Of a stretch of DNA of 10,522 nucleotides, positions 1 to 8,064 are shown piece by piece; the first letter of the stretch is position 1, and each line of letters opens with the position of its first letter. The notes beneath the pieces are model-generated. The model did no database searches. It worked only from the letters and a program-made list of their open reading frames with translations, and was not told the DNA's origin. The DNA comes from Larix sibirica. Lineage: Eukaryota; Streptophyta; Pinopsida; Pinales; Pinaceae. The stretch is taken from contig NWUY0300027689.1 of the NCBI GenBank assembly GCA_004151065.3, forward strand, positions 22,136-32,657, written 5' to 3'. The translations under genes were made by a program, and so were the position numbers.

Positions 1-330
1 ATCCCACCACAATCATTTAAGACATCTCTGTCTAAGGACGATCGATCCCACCACAATCATTTAATACATCTCTATCTAGGGATGATCGATCCCATCATAA
101 TAATTTAAGACATCTCTATATAGGGATGATCGATCCCATCACAATCATTTAATACATCTCTTTCTAGGGACGATCGATCCCACCAAAATCATTTAAGACA
201 TATCTATCTAGGGATGATCGATCCCATCACAATCATTTAAGGCGTCTCTGTCTAGGGATGATCGATCCCGTCACAACTCAAGATCAACATTTAAGACTAT
301 CTCTGTCTAGGGATGATCAATCCCACTGCA
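1..330. repeat. 44-bp minisatellite, about seven copies, cut by the window edge
   Basis: Units start at 1, 45, 89, 133, 177, 221 and 265, an exact 44-bp register for six units. The seventh (265-319) is 55 bp because of about 11 extra bases, and a decayed partial unit follows at 320. Each unit starts ATCCCA(C/T)CACAATCATTTAA and ends CTAGGGATGATCG, so each junction makes the imperfect palindrome GGGATGATCGATCCC. Differences between units are mostly single transitions. The array begins at base 1, so its true length is unknown. The unit length is not a multiple of three and the array does not look coding. Confidence 0.95.
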
Positions 331-2166
331 CCACAGTATCATCAGCACTACTCCCCCTTTCNCCAATATGTGTTCTTTCTTGATGGTTGATGTGTGTACT
401 TTATAGTATGCTTGAATGCTGGTTGAAACCGAGAGTTTCAACAGTAGTTGAAGAATGAGGCCTGCAACAACAAGCCATCCTAGACAAGTTGGACTTCTTA
501 GGCCACAAATATGAAGCACCAATAAAGACAATTTCAGGCATGGAAGTTATGGAGCAAGAACAAAATCAGGATGACTAGGAACCAACTATGGAGGCCCAAG
601 CATAAATCAATCCAATCTACATATATGTAGACTTAGTCTCATATGCATAGCACTAGTGGCCTTACTAACAGTTATAAGTTCTTTTTTGCTTAATCTTTCA
701 TGTTAGTCATTAAGTTGGGAATACCTTTGTTTTTCTTCATGCAACAAACTATTGGTTGGCAATTTTTTTTGTCTCAAAAACAACTTTAATTTGTTATCTT
801 TATATTGGTACAGCTAGGTATCATAGTCTAGATAGATGTGATGATATTATGAATAGTTTTGTTAATAATAAAGAACATCATACATAGAATCAACATATGC
901 TTGATAGTTAACCTGGAAGAATGTACCTTTTTGTATACTAAATATATGAGTAACTAAATTTACAACAACAACAAAATATTGTATCCAAAGCAATAGAGTT
1001 GTTGCTTTGAATGACCGCTTCCTTTATATACAGCCTTGGATTTGGCTCCAACTTTAGTGATAGTGATAGTATGGCGTCATTTTTTCTAGTCATTAATGGG
1101 TTGCATAGTTCATCACAACTCTGCATCAAAATCATATGAATTTGTATATGATCTCACAATGTTCTCAATCTGTAATTTTATTTCAATGGTGTTGTATTGT
1201 TTAAAGAAAAATCCTAACTTGTTTTTGTTTCCATAGATAAATGTATTAGGCTTTTGAAGTAGATTTACACTAATAATAAGTTTGCATTGGTTGTGTTTGG
1301 TATGTAAGTAGAAGCAAATATTGCATAGTGAAATTTATTGTTGCTCCACAGTTGATCACTTGAGTATTTTATTTTTAGAATCAAATAAATGTTTGGTAAA
1401 ATACAATATTGACATAAGAAGAGATATAACTTTATTGTGGGAAGTGATTCCCATATTTGACTAAGCTCAAGAGCACTAAAGAAGACAATTGGGAAGAATA
1501 CCTAGTTTTGTCATCTTCTTTCTTTCGTTTCATACTAATCAATCAACAATAACGCTGACCTCTAAGACTCTAATGAAAAAATAATTTTGCTTTCTTTTTT
1601 GCGTTATAGAAGTCCTTGTGTCCATATTTAGTGTAAAAAGTAAGATGACAATGTTGTAACAATGAACAAGAGAGAAGCATTGCATTGCAATAGATTTAAT
1701 GTAAGTCCATTATAGGCTATTATATTGAAGAAAATATTAGTAGTGGTTGATTCTTCTTGAAACATCATATGGGACTTTAAGATGATCTTCACTTTCGTCT
1801 TGTTTTATACAAGTCATGCCAATAAAGTTCATTTCAATGTTTTTTAAATGCTTGCTCTTTAAGCACTCTAAATTATTTTGGATGGTTAGGAATCTATTTT
1901 TGGGGATGGTTGGATATGTTTTGATTTGGATCAGTTATAGTAACCCTTGGGGAAGGGATGTTTATAGTGCAAAACATGCCTATCCAAGGAGAGAAAAATG
2001 CTTTCTACTAAATGATGCATAGTATGACACTAATGATGAAAATTTACATGTGCTTAGTAATTAAATTAGGGAATTTTCTTTTGTGTTCATTATGGATCTT
2101 AATATAAACTTCAACCTATTGTTAAATTTCTTGAGTACATCTAAAATTTTATCTTTTATCATAGAG
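331..2166. other. AT-rich intergenic DNA, no supportable gene
   Basis: Only short open frames (under 80 codons) occur here, at 307-531 and 938-1135 on the minus strand and 1816-2022 on the plus strand. None has a recognisable domain or coding-like composition. Base 362 is N. A minus-strand purine run at 361-351 (GAAAGGGGGAG) could be the polypurine tract of a decayed retroelement; it is listed separately. No RNA gene, tandem array or obvious direct repeat with the rest of the window was seen between about 600 and 2160. Confidence 0.6.
351..361 (-). other. Possible polypurine tract of a minus-strand retroelement
   Basis: Read on the minus strand this is GAAAGGGGGAG, followed within a few bases by TGCTGATGATAC. 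A purine run before a TG is the usual border between internal region and 3' LTR in plant LTR elements. If so, the LTR would run left into the 44-bp minisatellite and off the window. No second LTR or primer-binding site is visible, so this rests on one motif. Confidence 0.3.
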
Positions 2167-2400
2167 TGTTAGACTGTGAATCCCTAGACAAACACAACAT
2201 CAAGGATAACCTTCTTACAAGTTGTAATACTTATCTACTTATGAGATGTCATCATTATCCACTGACGGGTTTTCAATGAGATCTAGATCTAAAGGTGGTC
2301 TAATCCATGTACTATAAATTGATATCATCAAATGAATACAAATGTTGAAGATGGCTTAAATCCTTTTCTACCAAGTTTGTGTCCACTCTATATCTTAACA
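2167..2400 (+). repeat. TE1 5' LTR
   Basis: 234 bp, starting TGTTAG and ending CTTAACA, with short inverted termini TGTTA/TAACA. The first 195 bases align without gaps to the right LTR with 155 matches by hand count (about 79%). The best-conserved stretch is around 2310-2360, which includes the probable TATA box. The end is fixed by the primer-binding site that follows at once. Confidence 0.82.
2312..2319 (+). promoter_or_regulatory. Probable TATA box of TE1 5' LTR
   Basis: CTATAAAT lies 145 bp into the LTR and matches the plant TATA consensus, placing a U3/R border about 30 bp downstream. The matching site in the right LTR reads CAATAAAT (10055-10062), so that copy has lost the core. Confidence 0.5.
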
Positions 2401-2415
2401 TGGTATCAAAGCTAC
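2401..2415 (+). other. TE1 primer-binding site (initiator tRNA-Met type)
   Basis: TGGTATCAAAGCTAC follows the LTR end with no gap. The plant initiator tRNA-Met 3' end is complementary to TGGTATCAGAGC, so 11 of the first 12 bases match. This is where the tRNA would prime minus-strand DNA synthesis, and it sets the plus orientation of TE1. Confidence 0.82.
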
Positions 2416-2467
2416 TCTAGTGTTAAGATATTTGGTAGTTCCAAGATAGTAATCCATGGAAGGTGAG

Positions 2468-2472
2468 GCCTA
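2468..2472. repeat. Left target-site duplication of TE2 (GCCTA)
   Basis: GCCTA directly precedes the left TE2 LTR, and ACCTA (5470-5474) directly follows the right one: four of five bases match. Five-base duplications are usual for LTR-element integrase. Removing TE2 joins the TE1 leader cleanly at this site. Confidence 0.7.
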
Positions 2473-2890
2473 TGATCCGTGTCACCCAGGGAGTCGATAG
2501 GAGGACAACCAAGTTAATAGAATGAGTCAATATTTGTTATGGCGGAAGTGAATAATAATAGACTGAAAGAAAATTAATGTAGGTAATAACCAAACAAAAA
2601 ATGACTGAAAGCAATAGATAATACCAATCACATGAAAAAAGCAAGTCAGGAATTGATAACGGACAAACCCCAAGGGTGAAAAATCCAATTGTTTTAATCA
2701 GTCGTCTGTAGGATGTCAATCTCCTAAGACTATAAGAAAAACCATATATCAAGGTGTACTGAGTTGAAATACTCATTTACATGTACTGAGTTCGAATGAA
2801 GGAACCGTGAGGAACTAATCAAGCCTTCTTTGTCAAGACCCGTCTTAGTGCAATCAAGAACAAAGAACCCTTTCATATCCGGGCTTACAT

Positions 2891-2900
2891 GTATATATAC
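2891..2900 (-). promoter_or_regulatory. Probable TATA box in TE2 3' LTR
   Basis: GTATATATAC reads the same on both strands and is kept exactly in the other LTR at 5057-5066, while the bases around it differ. It lies about 385 bp into the LTR on the minus strand, a reasonable U3 length. Confidence 0.45.
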
Positions 2901-3146
2901 AAATATGAGGGATGCTTGGGTTCCTACCTGTTGTGTTTCAATTACAAATAAGTAGTTACAACTTGATTGAGGAGACCAACCATTTTCTTTCCATCTATCG
3001 GCTAAAAGAATATGAAGAGATACCACTTCCACATCAATGGCATATTCCCAGTGATTTCTAACCATTTAGAATTTTGGGTGACATGTGTTTGAGTACTTGT
3101 ATCATAGAGCATGTAGAATGAACAAATATTGCAGAAGATTGCGCGA

Positions 3147-3255
3147 TTCGACTGATTTGATGGATCGACTATTCCACAAAGTCAACTAAGTCGATGGGTC
3201 AACTGATCCATAGAGTCAACTAAGTCGACTGAGTTCCAATCAAGGAGTCGATTAG
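3147..3255 (-). repeat. TCGACT/TCAACT repeat cluster in U3 of TE2 3' LTR
   Basis: About eight short motifs of the form TCGAC, TCGAT or TCAAC sit at spacings of roughly 7-17 bp, upstream of the TATA box in the direction of transcription. The matching stretch of the other LTR (about 5314-5400) has the same motif with a different number and order of copies. Tandem motifs in this place often act as enhancers in plant LTRs; that role here is inference. Confidence 0.55.
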
Positions 3256-3283
3256 GACTAGGCACAAATATTGGAATGGATCA

Positions 3284-3298
3284 TACATCCCCCCTTAA
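3284..3298 (-). other. TE2 polypurine tract
   Basis: On the minus strand 3298 to 3284 reads TTAAGGGGGGATGTA, with six consecutive G (3294 to 3289), and is followed by the LTR start TGATCC. This is the expected primer site for plus-strand DNA synthesis. The few bases between the G run and the LTR leave its exact edge uncertain. Confidence 0.8.
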
Positions 3299-3585
3299 GT
3301 GGAAATGGTCTCCATTTCCTGCTTATCAAATGAAGAAACTTATGCTGCAATTCGGTGAGAGGATACCACTTTCCTTGAGATAGTAGTTGTCCTACTTTGG
3401 CCACCTTAAACAAGGGAATTGTTTGTGTCCTCGTGTGGTGTGCTTGTTGTCTGGCATTGGTTTCAAAGGAAAGGGACTCTTTGAACATCTGGATTGATGT
3501 CTTCTGAATCTAATTCCACAATAGCTTTGTCAGCTGAGCCTGAGTCAGAGGTATACATCTACATCAAGAATGTCTTTTGAGCTTT
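3299..3585 (-). other. TE2 internal segment between Gag knuckle and polypurine tract
   Basis: A minus-strand frame is open from an ATG at 3488 through the polypurine tract into the LTR (to 3258, 76 codons). It contains stretches such as VGQLLSQGKWYPLTELQ that look once coding, but no protease DTG/DSG or reverse-transcriptase motif. It is probably the remaining 3' end of the parent element's coding region, kept because the tract lies inside it. Not recognised further. Confidence 0.4.
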
Positions 3586-4480
3586 GCATTCAAATGCACC
3601 ATGGAAAGCTTAACTATGGTAATCGCACCATTTCCCTAGAGGAGGTTGTTTGTTGTGCTTTCCATTATCTTTCTTGGAAGGCTTCTTACCATGATCTTGA
3701 TTTTGTGAAGTAGTTTGAGTAGATTATTTTGACTTGTCAGAGTTGGTAGTTGAATGAGGTTTCTTGACAAAAGTTCAACCTATTCATTTGGTTAAGAAAC
3801 GTCCTTCCGCCTTCAATTTCACCTCAATATTGATGATGTAATGGAATGCTTCTGTAAGAGTGATAAGGAGATAATCCACTAATATACTTCAAAACAAGTA
3901 ACTTTTCTTCCTCCCTAATACCAAGTTGGGCCATTAGTCAGTGGAATTCATTAGTATAACTTTGTACATTCTAATCTTTCCATTGTCTTAATTGTTAGCA
4001 TTTCTTATATTGTTGTTCTATGTACTTGGGTGGATAAAATTTCGTCCTAACATGTTCAACAAATTTCACCCATGTGTCGATGGGGTGACCTTCTTCTTCC
4101 TATTTAGTCGAAATATTTCCCCACCAGCAATGTATAGGAGTCGACACCTTCAGAGATGCAATGGTGACTTTCTCAACCTTAGAAAGTTGATTCACAGAGA
4201 AATAGGACTCTAATCACTATATCCAATTTTCTACATATTATGCATCAATATTTTCTTCCATATGTGGCATGTCCAAGTTCATTTGTCCCTTGAAGGGGAT
4301 AACCTTGTCGAAGGCAGATCTCGTTGGGTTGCTAACCGAAGTCGAGCTTAATGAACTAGTGAGTCGATCAAGGATCTCATTGAAATGCTCATACATTTAT
4401 GTTCTTTGTCGAGCGAGAGCCTGCTCTATGAGTTGTTCAGTTTCACTACGAGGAGTTTTATCCTTTGTTTCACCTGCCAT
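3586..4480 (-). pseudogene. Broken gag of TE2 (retrotransposon Gag core plus CHHC knuckle)
   Basis: Gag is the structural protein that forms the particle around element RNA. The frame starts at an ATG at 4480 (MAGETKDK), about 150 bp after the primer-binding site, and stays in one phase to about 3860, some 206 codons, despite eight stops (first bases 4399, 4240, 4219, 4216, 4102, 3997, 3973, 3940). Visible core motifs are ESYFSVNQLSKVEK (from 4210), a WW pair (4126-4121), a TWVKFVEHVRTKFYPPKY block and ISGLSPY (near 3870), the usual order of the retrotrans_gag family. After at least one frameshift comes a C-x2-H-x4-H-x4-C knuckle (3627 to 3586) with a TAA inside it. That CHHC form is common in Ty3/gypsy Gags. 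Most stops fit C-to-T or G-to-A change from CAA, CAG or TGG codons. It cannot make a full protein. Confidence 0.88.
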
Positions 4481-4622
4481 CTTCGGCCTAGGGTTTTGAA
4501 CAAATAAATACTCGGAGGTCAAAGACAGGGAAATTTAAATAGTTGGGTCTTAGAGCATGTTTGAATAGGCATAAGTTTTATAACTGTGCAAGTAGTGTTT
4601 AAGCAAGGTTAGAGTAGACTAG

Positions 4623-4637
4623 AGCACTCTGATACCA
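4623..4637 (-). other. TE2 primer-binding site (initiator tRNA-Met type)
   Basis: On the minus strand it reads TGGTATCAGAGTGCT. The first 11 bases match the complement of the plant initiator tRNA-Met 3' end exactly. One base (4638) separates it from the LTR. It proves the minus orientation and marks 4639-5469 as the 5' LTR. Confidence 0.93.
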
Positions 4638-4638
4638 A

Positions 4639-5469
4639 TGATCTATGTCACCCAAGGGGTCGACGGGAGGACAATAGATTCAATTGAATGATTCAAGCTC
4701 TATTATGGAGGAAGCAAATCATACTAGACTGGAAAGAAAACCAATGTAGGTAATAACCAAACCAAAAATGACTGAAAGCAATAAACAATACCAATCACAT
4801 GAAAATGCAAGTTAGGAATTGATAATAGAGAAACCCCAAGGGTGAAAACTCCAGTTGTATTAAGCATTTGTTTGTAGGACGTCGATCTCCTAAGTTTTTA
4901 ATAAAAACCCTATATCAATGTGTACTGAGTTGAAAGACTCACTTACATGTATAAAGGTCGAATGAAGGAACCATGAGGAACTGATCGAGCCTTCTCTATC
5001 GGGACCCATCTTAGTGCAATCAAGATCAAGGAACACTTTCATATTTGGGATCACATGTATATATACAAAGCTAAGGAGTGCTTGGGTGCCTACTTGCCGC
5101 TTTTCAGTTACAAATTAGCAGCTGCAACTTGATGGAGGAGAGCAACCATTTTCTTTCCATATTCTATCTAGAAGAAGATGAACAGACACCCCTACCACAT
5201 CGATGGCATCTTCTTGATTCCTTCTAATTGTTCAGAATTTTAAATAACATGTGTTTGAGTCATCGAATGTCACGAGGCATGTAGGATGGATGAATCTTGC
5301 ATAATATTGCATTAGTCGACTGAATAGATAGATATACTGACCCGTAGAGTCGACTGAGTTGATGAATCGACTGATCCAGATAGTCAACTGAGTTGATTTA
5401 GATCCAACCAAAAAGTCCACTGGGACTAGGAACTAGTCGATGGTACCAGTTGAACCCTAGAATGGATCA
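4639..5469 (-). repeat. TE2 5' LTR
   Basis: 831 bp, direct repeat of 2473-3283. On the minus strand it starts TGATCCATTC (5469) and ends GATCA (4639), next to the primer-binding site. The TATA-like GTATATATAC is at 5057-5066. It is about 20 bp longer than the other LTR, with part of the difference in the TCGACT-rich U3 stretch. The short minus-strand open frame at 5232-5420 lies in LTR sequence and is not a gene. Confidence 0.9.
5057..5066 (-). promoter_or_regulatory. Probable TATA box of TE2 5' LTR
   Basis: GTATATATAC, identical to the site in the other LTR. Transcription would run leftward, through R and U5 to the primer-binding site near 4637. Confidence 0.5.
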
Positions 5470-5474
5470 ACCTA
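5470..5474. repeat. Right target-site duplication of TE2 (ACCTA)
   Basis: Matches GCCTA at 2468-2472 in four of five bases. TE1 sequence resumes directly after it. Confidence 0.68.
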
Positions 5475-5477
5475 GTA

Positions 5478-5525
5478 GCTCCTCATGGTAGTCATCCATG
5501 TACCTCCTAGTGGTAGTCATCCATG
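5478..5525. repeat. 25-bp tandem duplication in the TE1 leader
   Basis: Two units, 5478-5500 and 5503-5525, share CTCCT and GGTAGTCATCCATG in a 25-bp register. A related GGTAGT...ATCCATGG lies at about 2431-2459, which would be the adjoining leader once TE2 is removed. Confidence 0.7.
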
Positions 5526-5789
5526 ATAGGTTTAATTTCATGGTAGTTATGGGCATTGAAGCAATGTTAATGTTTGTTATCAACAAATCACAAGTATATA
5601 GTTTACGATAGACTGGACTATTCAATTGGTGCATCTATTTTGATTTATTCATATGGGGAGAGGTATTCAGAGACCACACCTATACACACCTGGAAGGAGT
5701 GATTAAAGTAAAGACTAATCACCAAGGGCCAACCACCACAAAAATTTATGCAAAACAACAAGGAATCATCTTTAAATTGATTTAAAAGG
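5526..5789. other. TE1 internal DNA, no gene seen
   Basis: AT-rich sequence between the leader duplication and the repeat array. Its only open frame of note (minus strand, 5645-5860) runs into the array and has no recognisable content. Confidence 0.5.
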
Positions 5790-6179
5790 AGCTTACATTT
5801 TTCAAAGAGAATTTTTTTTACTTGGAAGAGATATTTATAAGGGAACTTGGAAACTTTCATATTTATTATGAGGGATCTTGGAAGGTTTTAATGTAAAACA
5901 AGAGTTTGTACAATAACTGAAAGGAGATATTTGTAAGGGAGCTTGGAAACTTTTGATGTAAAATGAAAGCTTGTAAAATTAACTTAAAGGAGATGTAAAA
6001 TGAATGAACATGGAAAATATATTTGTAAGGGGGCTTGTAAACTTGTGATGTAAAAGGAGATTGTATTTTTTAATGAGAAAAAATATTTTTACTTGGAAGG
6101 GATATTTATAAGACATCTCGAAAACTTTTGATGTAAAATGAGTTTGCATTCTTTAAAGAGGTAAAACTTTTTTTTAAAT

Positions 6180-6510
6180 GCAAAGGGAGGTGGACATCTC
6201 AGTCGAATCCATATAACCAAAAATTTTATTTACTAAAATATTTTATATTACCAAACTTTGTACCAAGAAGTGGATTAATTTGTAAAAATCATGAAAACGA
6301 AGGTGCATAAAAGATATGGAGGTCTGAAGATACAGACAAAAAATAAAAAATATTTATTTGCTCATTGTCCTAGACTAAAATCGAAATAACAAGATCTTAG
6401 GTACACTTTGAGCATGTGTGATGATGCAAGAATTTCTTTTAGATGCATGATGGTGATTCGATGTCTAATATTTGACACTTATTTAATTTTCCAAGCAAAT
6501 TAGGAACATG
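6180..6510. repeat. Tail segment, copy A, of the higher-order repeat
   Basis: Follows the first monomer array. It shares with 7345-7690 the blocks GGAGGTGG.CATCT, TTTGTACCAAGAAGTGG, GAAGGTG.ATAAAAG, CTTTTAGATGC and TTTAATTTT.CAAGCAAAT, in order and at similar spacing. It is not made of the short monomer and has no gene. Confidence 0.85.
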
Positions 6511-6590
6511 AGATCAATTTGTGGATCATGAGCTATTGTAGAAAAGTGAATGGTCTTCATACAAGCCTCATACCCAATCCATTTTAGAAT

Positions 6591-6960
6591 ATATTTGTAA
6601 GGGATCTTGGAAAATTTTGATGTGCAAGGAGAGTTCTCAATCCATTTTAGGAGATATTTGTAAGGAAGCTTGGAATTTTTTTTAATGTAAAATGAGAGTC
6701 CCCAATTCATTTTAGGAGATATTTGTAAGGGAGTTTGGAAAATTTTGATGTAAAAGGAGATTTTAGAGTTTTTGTAAGGGAGCTTGCAAATTTTAGATGT
6801 AAAAGGAGACTTTGTAAAATAAACTTCGAGAAGATATTTGTAAGGGAGCTAGGAAACGTTTGATGTAAAAGGAGAGTTTGTAAAATGAACTTTGAGAAGA
6901 TATTTGTAAGGGAGATTGTCAAATTTTGATGTAAAATGAGCTTGCATTTTTTTAAGAGAA
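6591..6960. repeat. Most regular part of the monomer array
   Basis: Cores at 6591, 6653, 6718, 6771, 6833 and 6899 are spaced 53-66 bp apart. Two head-to-tail minus-strand open frames (6483-6710 and 6707-6922) cover it and show a repeated KLPYKYLLKWI motif, because a 66-bp unit is 22 codons. This is better explained by the repeat than by a gene. Confidence 0.8.
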
Positions 6961-7344
6961 AAAATATATTTTTACTTGGAAGAGATATTTATAAAGGAAC
7001 TTGGAAACTTTGATATTGTGAGGGAGCTTGGAAACTTTTGATGTAAAATGAGAGTTTGTAAAATGAACTTCGAGGAGATGTAACATGAATGAACTTAGAT
7101 GAGATATTTGTGAGGGAGCTTAGAAACTTTTGATGTAAAACGAGAGTGTGTAAAATGAAATTCGAGGAGATGTAAAATGAAAGAACTTGGACAAGATACT
7201 TCTAAGGGAGCTTCTAAAATTCTAATGTAAAAGGAGCTTGCATTTTTTAAAGACAACAACTTTTTCCTTGGAAGAGATATTTACAAGGGAAATCAGAAAC
7301 TTTTGATGTAAAAGGAGTTTGCATTTTTAAAGAGGCAAAACTTT

Positions 7345-7700
7345 TTTTAAATCAAAAAGGAGGTGGGCATCTAAGTCGGATCCATATTACCAAACTTTTT
7401 AGCTAGTAAAAGAGACTATATTGCCAAGCTTTGTACCAAGAAGTGGCTTAATTTGTAAAAGGGCGTGGAAAATGAAGGTGTATAAAAGGATATGAAGGTT
7501 TGAAGATACAAACAAATAATAGTCATAAAAAAAATTTCCTGCTATCCTGGACTTGGACTAAAATTAAAATAAGGGATCGTAGGTACACCTTGAGTATGTG
7601 TACATTGATGCATGAATTTCTTTTAGATGCTTGATGGTGATTTGATGCTAGTATTTGACACCATTTAATTTTGCAAGCAAATCATTAACATGTAATCAAA
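7345..7700. repeat. Tail segment, copy B, of the higher-order repeat
   Basis: Second copy of 6180-6510, with scattered substitutions and small indels. After about 7700 the copies no longer match, which marks the right edge of the duplication. Confidence 0.83.
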
Positions 7701-8064
7701 CACGCAAAACATATTCAGGCATTTAAGTTGTTGATCACATCAACATTCAATGAAAAATCTACATTAGTATTAATTCCAATTTGCTTCAATTCAATATCTT
7801 ACTCAACATTAATTCAACATTTAGTACTTGTAATAATTATTTTTGTTAGTATCAAAGAAAAATTAAATTGAATTGCATTGTAAATGTCAAGTCCATCCTT
7901 AGTTGAATCCAACACCCTCCAAGTTTTGAGTCCAAAATTTCTACTGTTGAGTCTTATTGTCAAATGATGGATTTGCAAGAAGCATATTTTTTTCGAGTCA
8001 AATGTAATCAAGACCTACCTACACAAGGAGACCTCATTTAGTCTTAAAAATGACTCTAAGTTGA
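7701..8064. other. TE1 internal DNA before the gag-like relic
   Basis: AT-rich. Short coding-like pieces in differing plus-strand phases (for example VKCNQDLPTQGDLI before a stop near 8040) suggest that the gag-like frame once began further upstream, but no start can be chosen. The minus-strand open frame at 7814-8011 is not supported. Confidence 0.4.

Larger units (their letters stand above)
2473..3283 (-). repeat. TE2 3' LTR
   Basis: 811 bp. On the minus strand it starts TGATCCATTC next to the polypurine tract and ends at GATCA (2473). It aligns to 4639-5469 throughout; over the first ~167 columns from the low-coordinate end about 139 match (83%, hand count), with mostly transitions. Its U3 part (about 3147-3255) carries degenerate copies of a TCGACT/TCAACT motif. 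A start at 3287 (TGTATG) is possible, but 3283 agrees better with the other LTR and the target duplication. Confidence 0.9.
2473..5469 (-). mobile_element. TE2: nested gag-only LTR retrotransposon (TR-GAG-like), minus strand
   Basis: 2997 bp in total. Direct LTRs (2473-3283 and 4639-5469) flank only 1355 bp of internal DNA. The primer-binding site (4637 to 4623) and polypurine tract (3298 to 3284) both read on the minus strand and each abuts the proper LTR. The LTR termini are TGATC and GATCA. The internal region codes for one decayed Gag with a retrotransposon-gag core and a CHHC knuckle, and then runs into the polypurine tract with no room for pol. This matches the published non-autonomous class of terminal-repeat retrotransposons with a GAG domain. 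It sits in the leader of TE1 between its primer-binding site and body, so it inserted later. Confidence 0.9.
5790..7700. repeat. Two-copy higher-order repeat built from ~62-66-bp monomers
   Basis: The monomer core is GATATTTGTAAGGGAGCTTGG followed by AAACTTTTGATGTAAAA and a GAGAGTTTGTAAAATGAAC-like spacer. Cores start near 5830, 5868, 5926, 6017 and 6101, then 6591, 6653, 6718, 6771, 6833, 6899, 6984, 7013, 7103, 7195 and 7276. Each array ends in the same ~330-bp non-monomer tail (about 6180-6510 and 7345-7690), giving array+tail, array+tail. Matching points lie 1154 bp apart (TACTTGGAAG at 5819 and 6973) and 1173 bp apart (GTACCAAGAAGTGG at 6260 and 7433). The whole block lies in the TE1 body, and no convincing coding frame crosses it. 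Confidence 0.9.

Noticed and set aside
1-330. CRISPR-like array
   Set aside because: The 44-bp units are contiguous and similar over their whole length, with no unique spacers. This is a minisatellite.
307-531. Minus-strand open frame, 74 codons
   Set aside because: Runs through the ambiguous base, the purine tract and the edge of the minisatellite. No recognisable domain.
938-1135. Minus-strand open frame, 65 codons
   Set aside because: Length expected by chance in AT-rich DNA; no motif, no neighbouring frame.
1816-2022. Plus-strand open frame, 68 codons, hydrophobic
   Set aside because: Looks like a small membrane protein, but hydrophobicity follows from T-rich DNA; no supporting signal.
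2537-3065. Two overlapping minus-strand open frames (79 and 111 codons)
   Set aside because: Both lie in the TE2 3' LTR, and the matching region of the other LTR does not keep them open.
3992-4499. Plus-strand open frames of 73 and 76 codons
   Set aside because: They are antisense to the TE2 gag relic, where the minus strand has family motifs.
6483-6922. Two head-to-tail minus-strand open frames with a 22-residue repeat
   Set aside because: The periodic peptide follows from the ~66-bp DNA repeat; other parts of the same array do not stay open.
5790-7700. The duplicated tail segments as LTRs of another element
   Set aside because: No TG...CA borders, primer-binding site, polypurine tract or target duplication at the copies, and the DNA between is the same monomer array.
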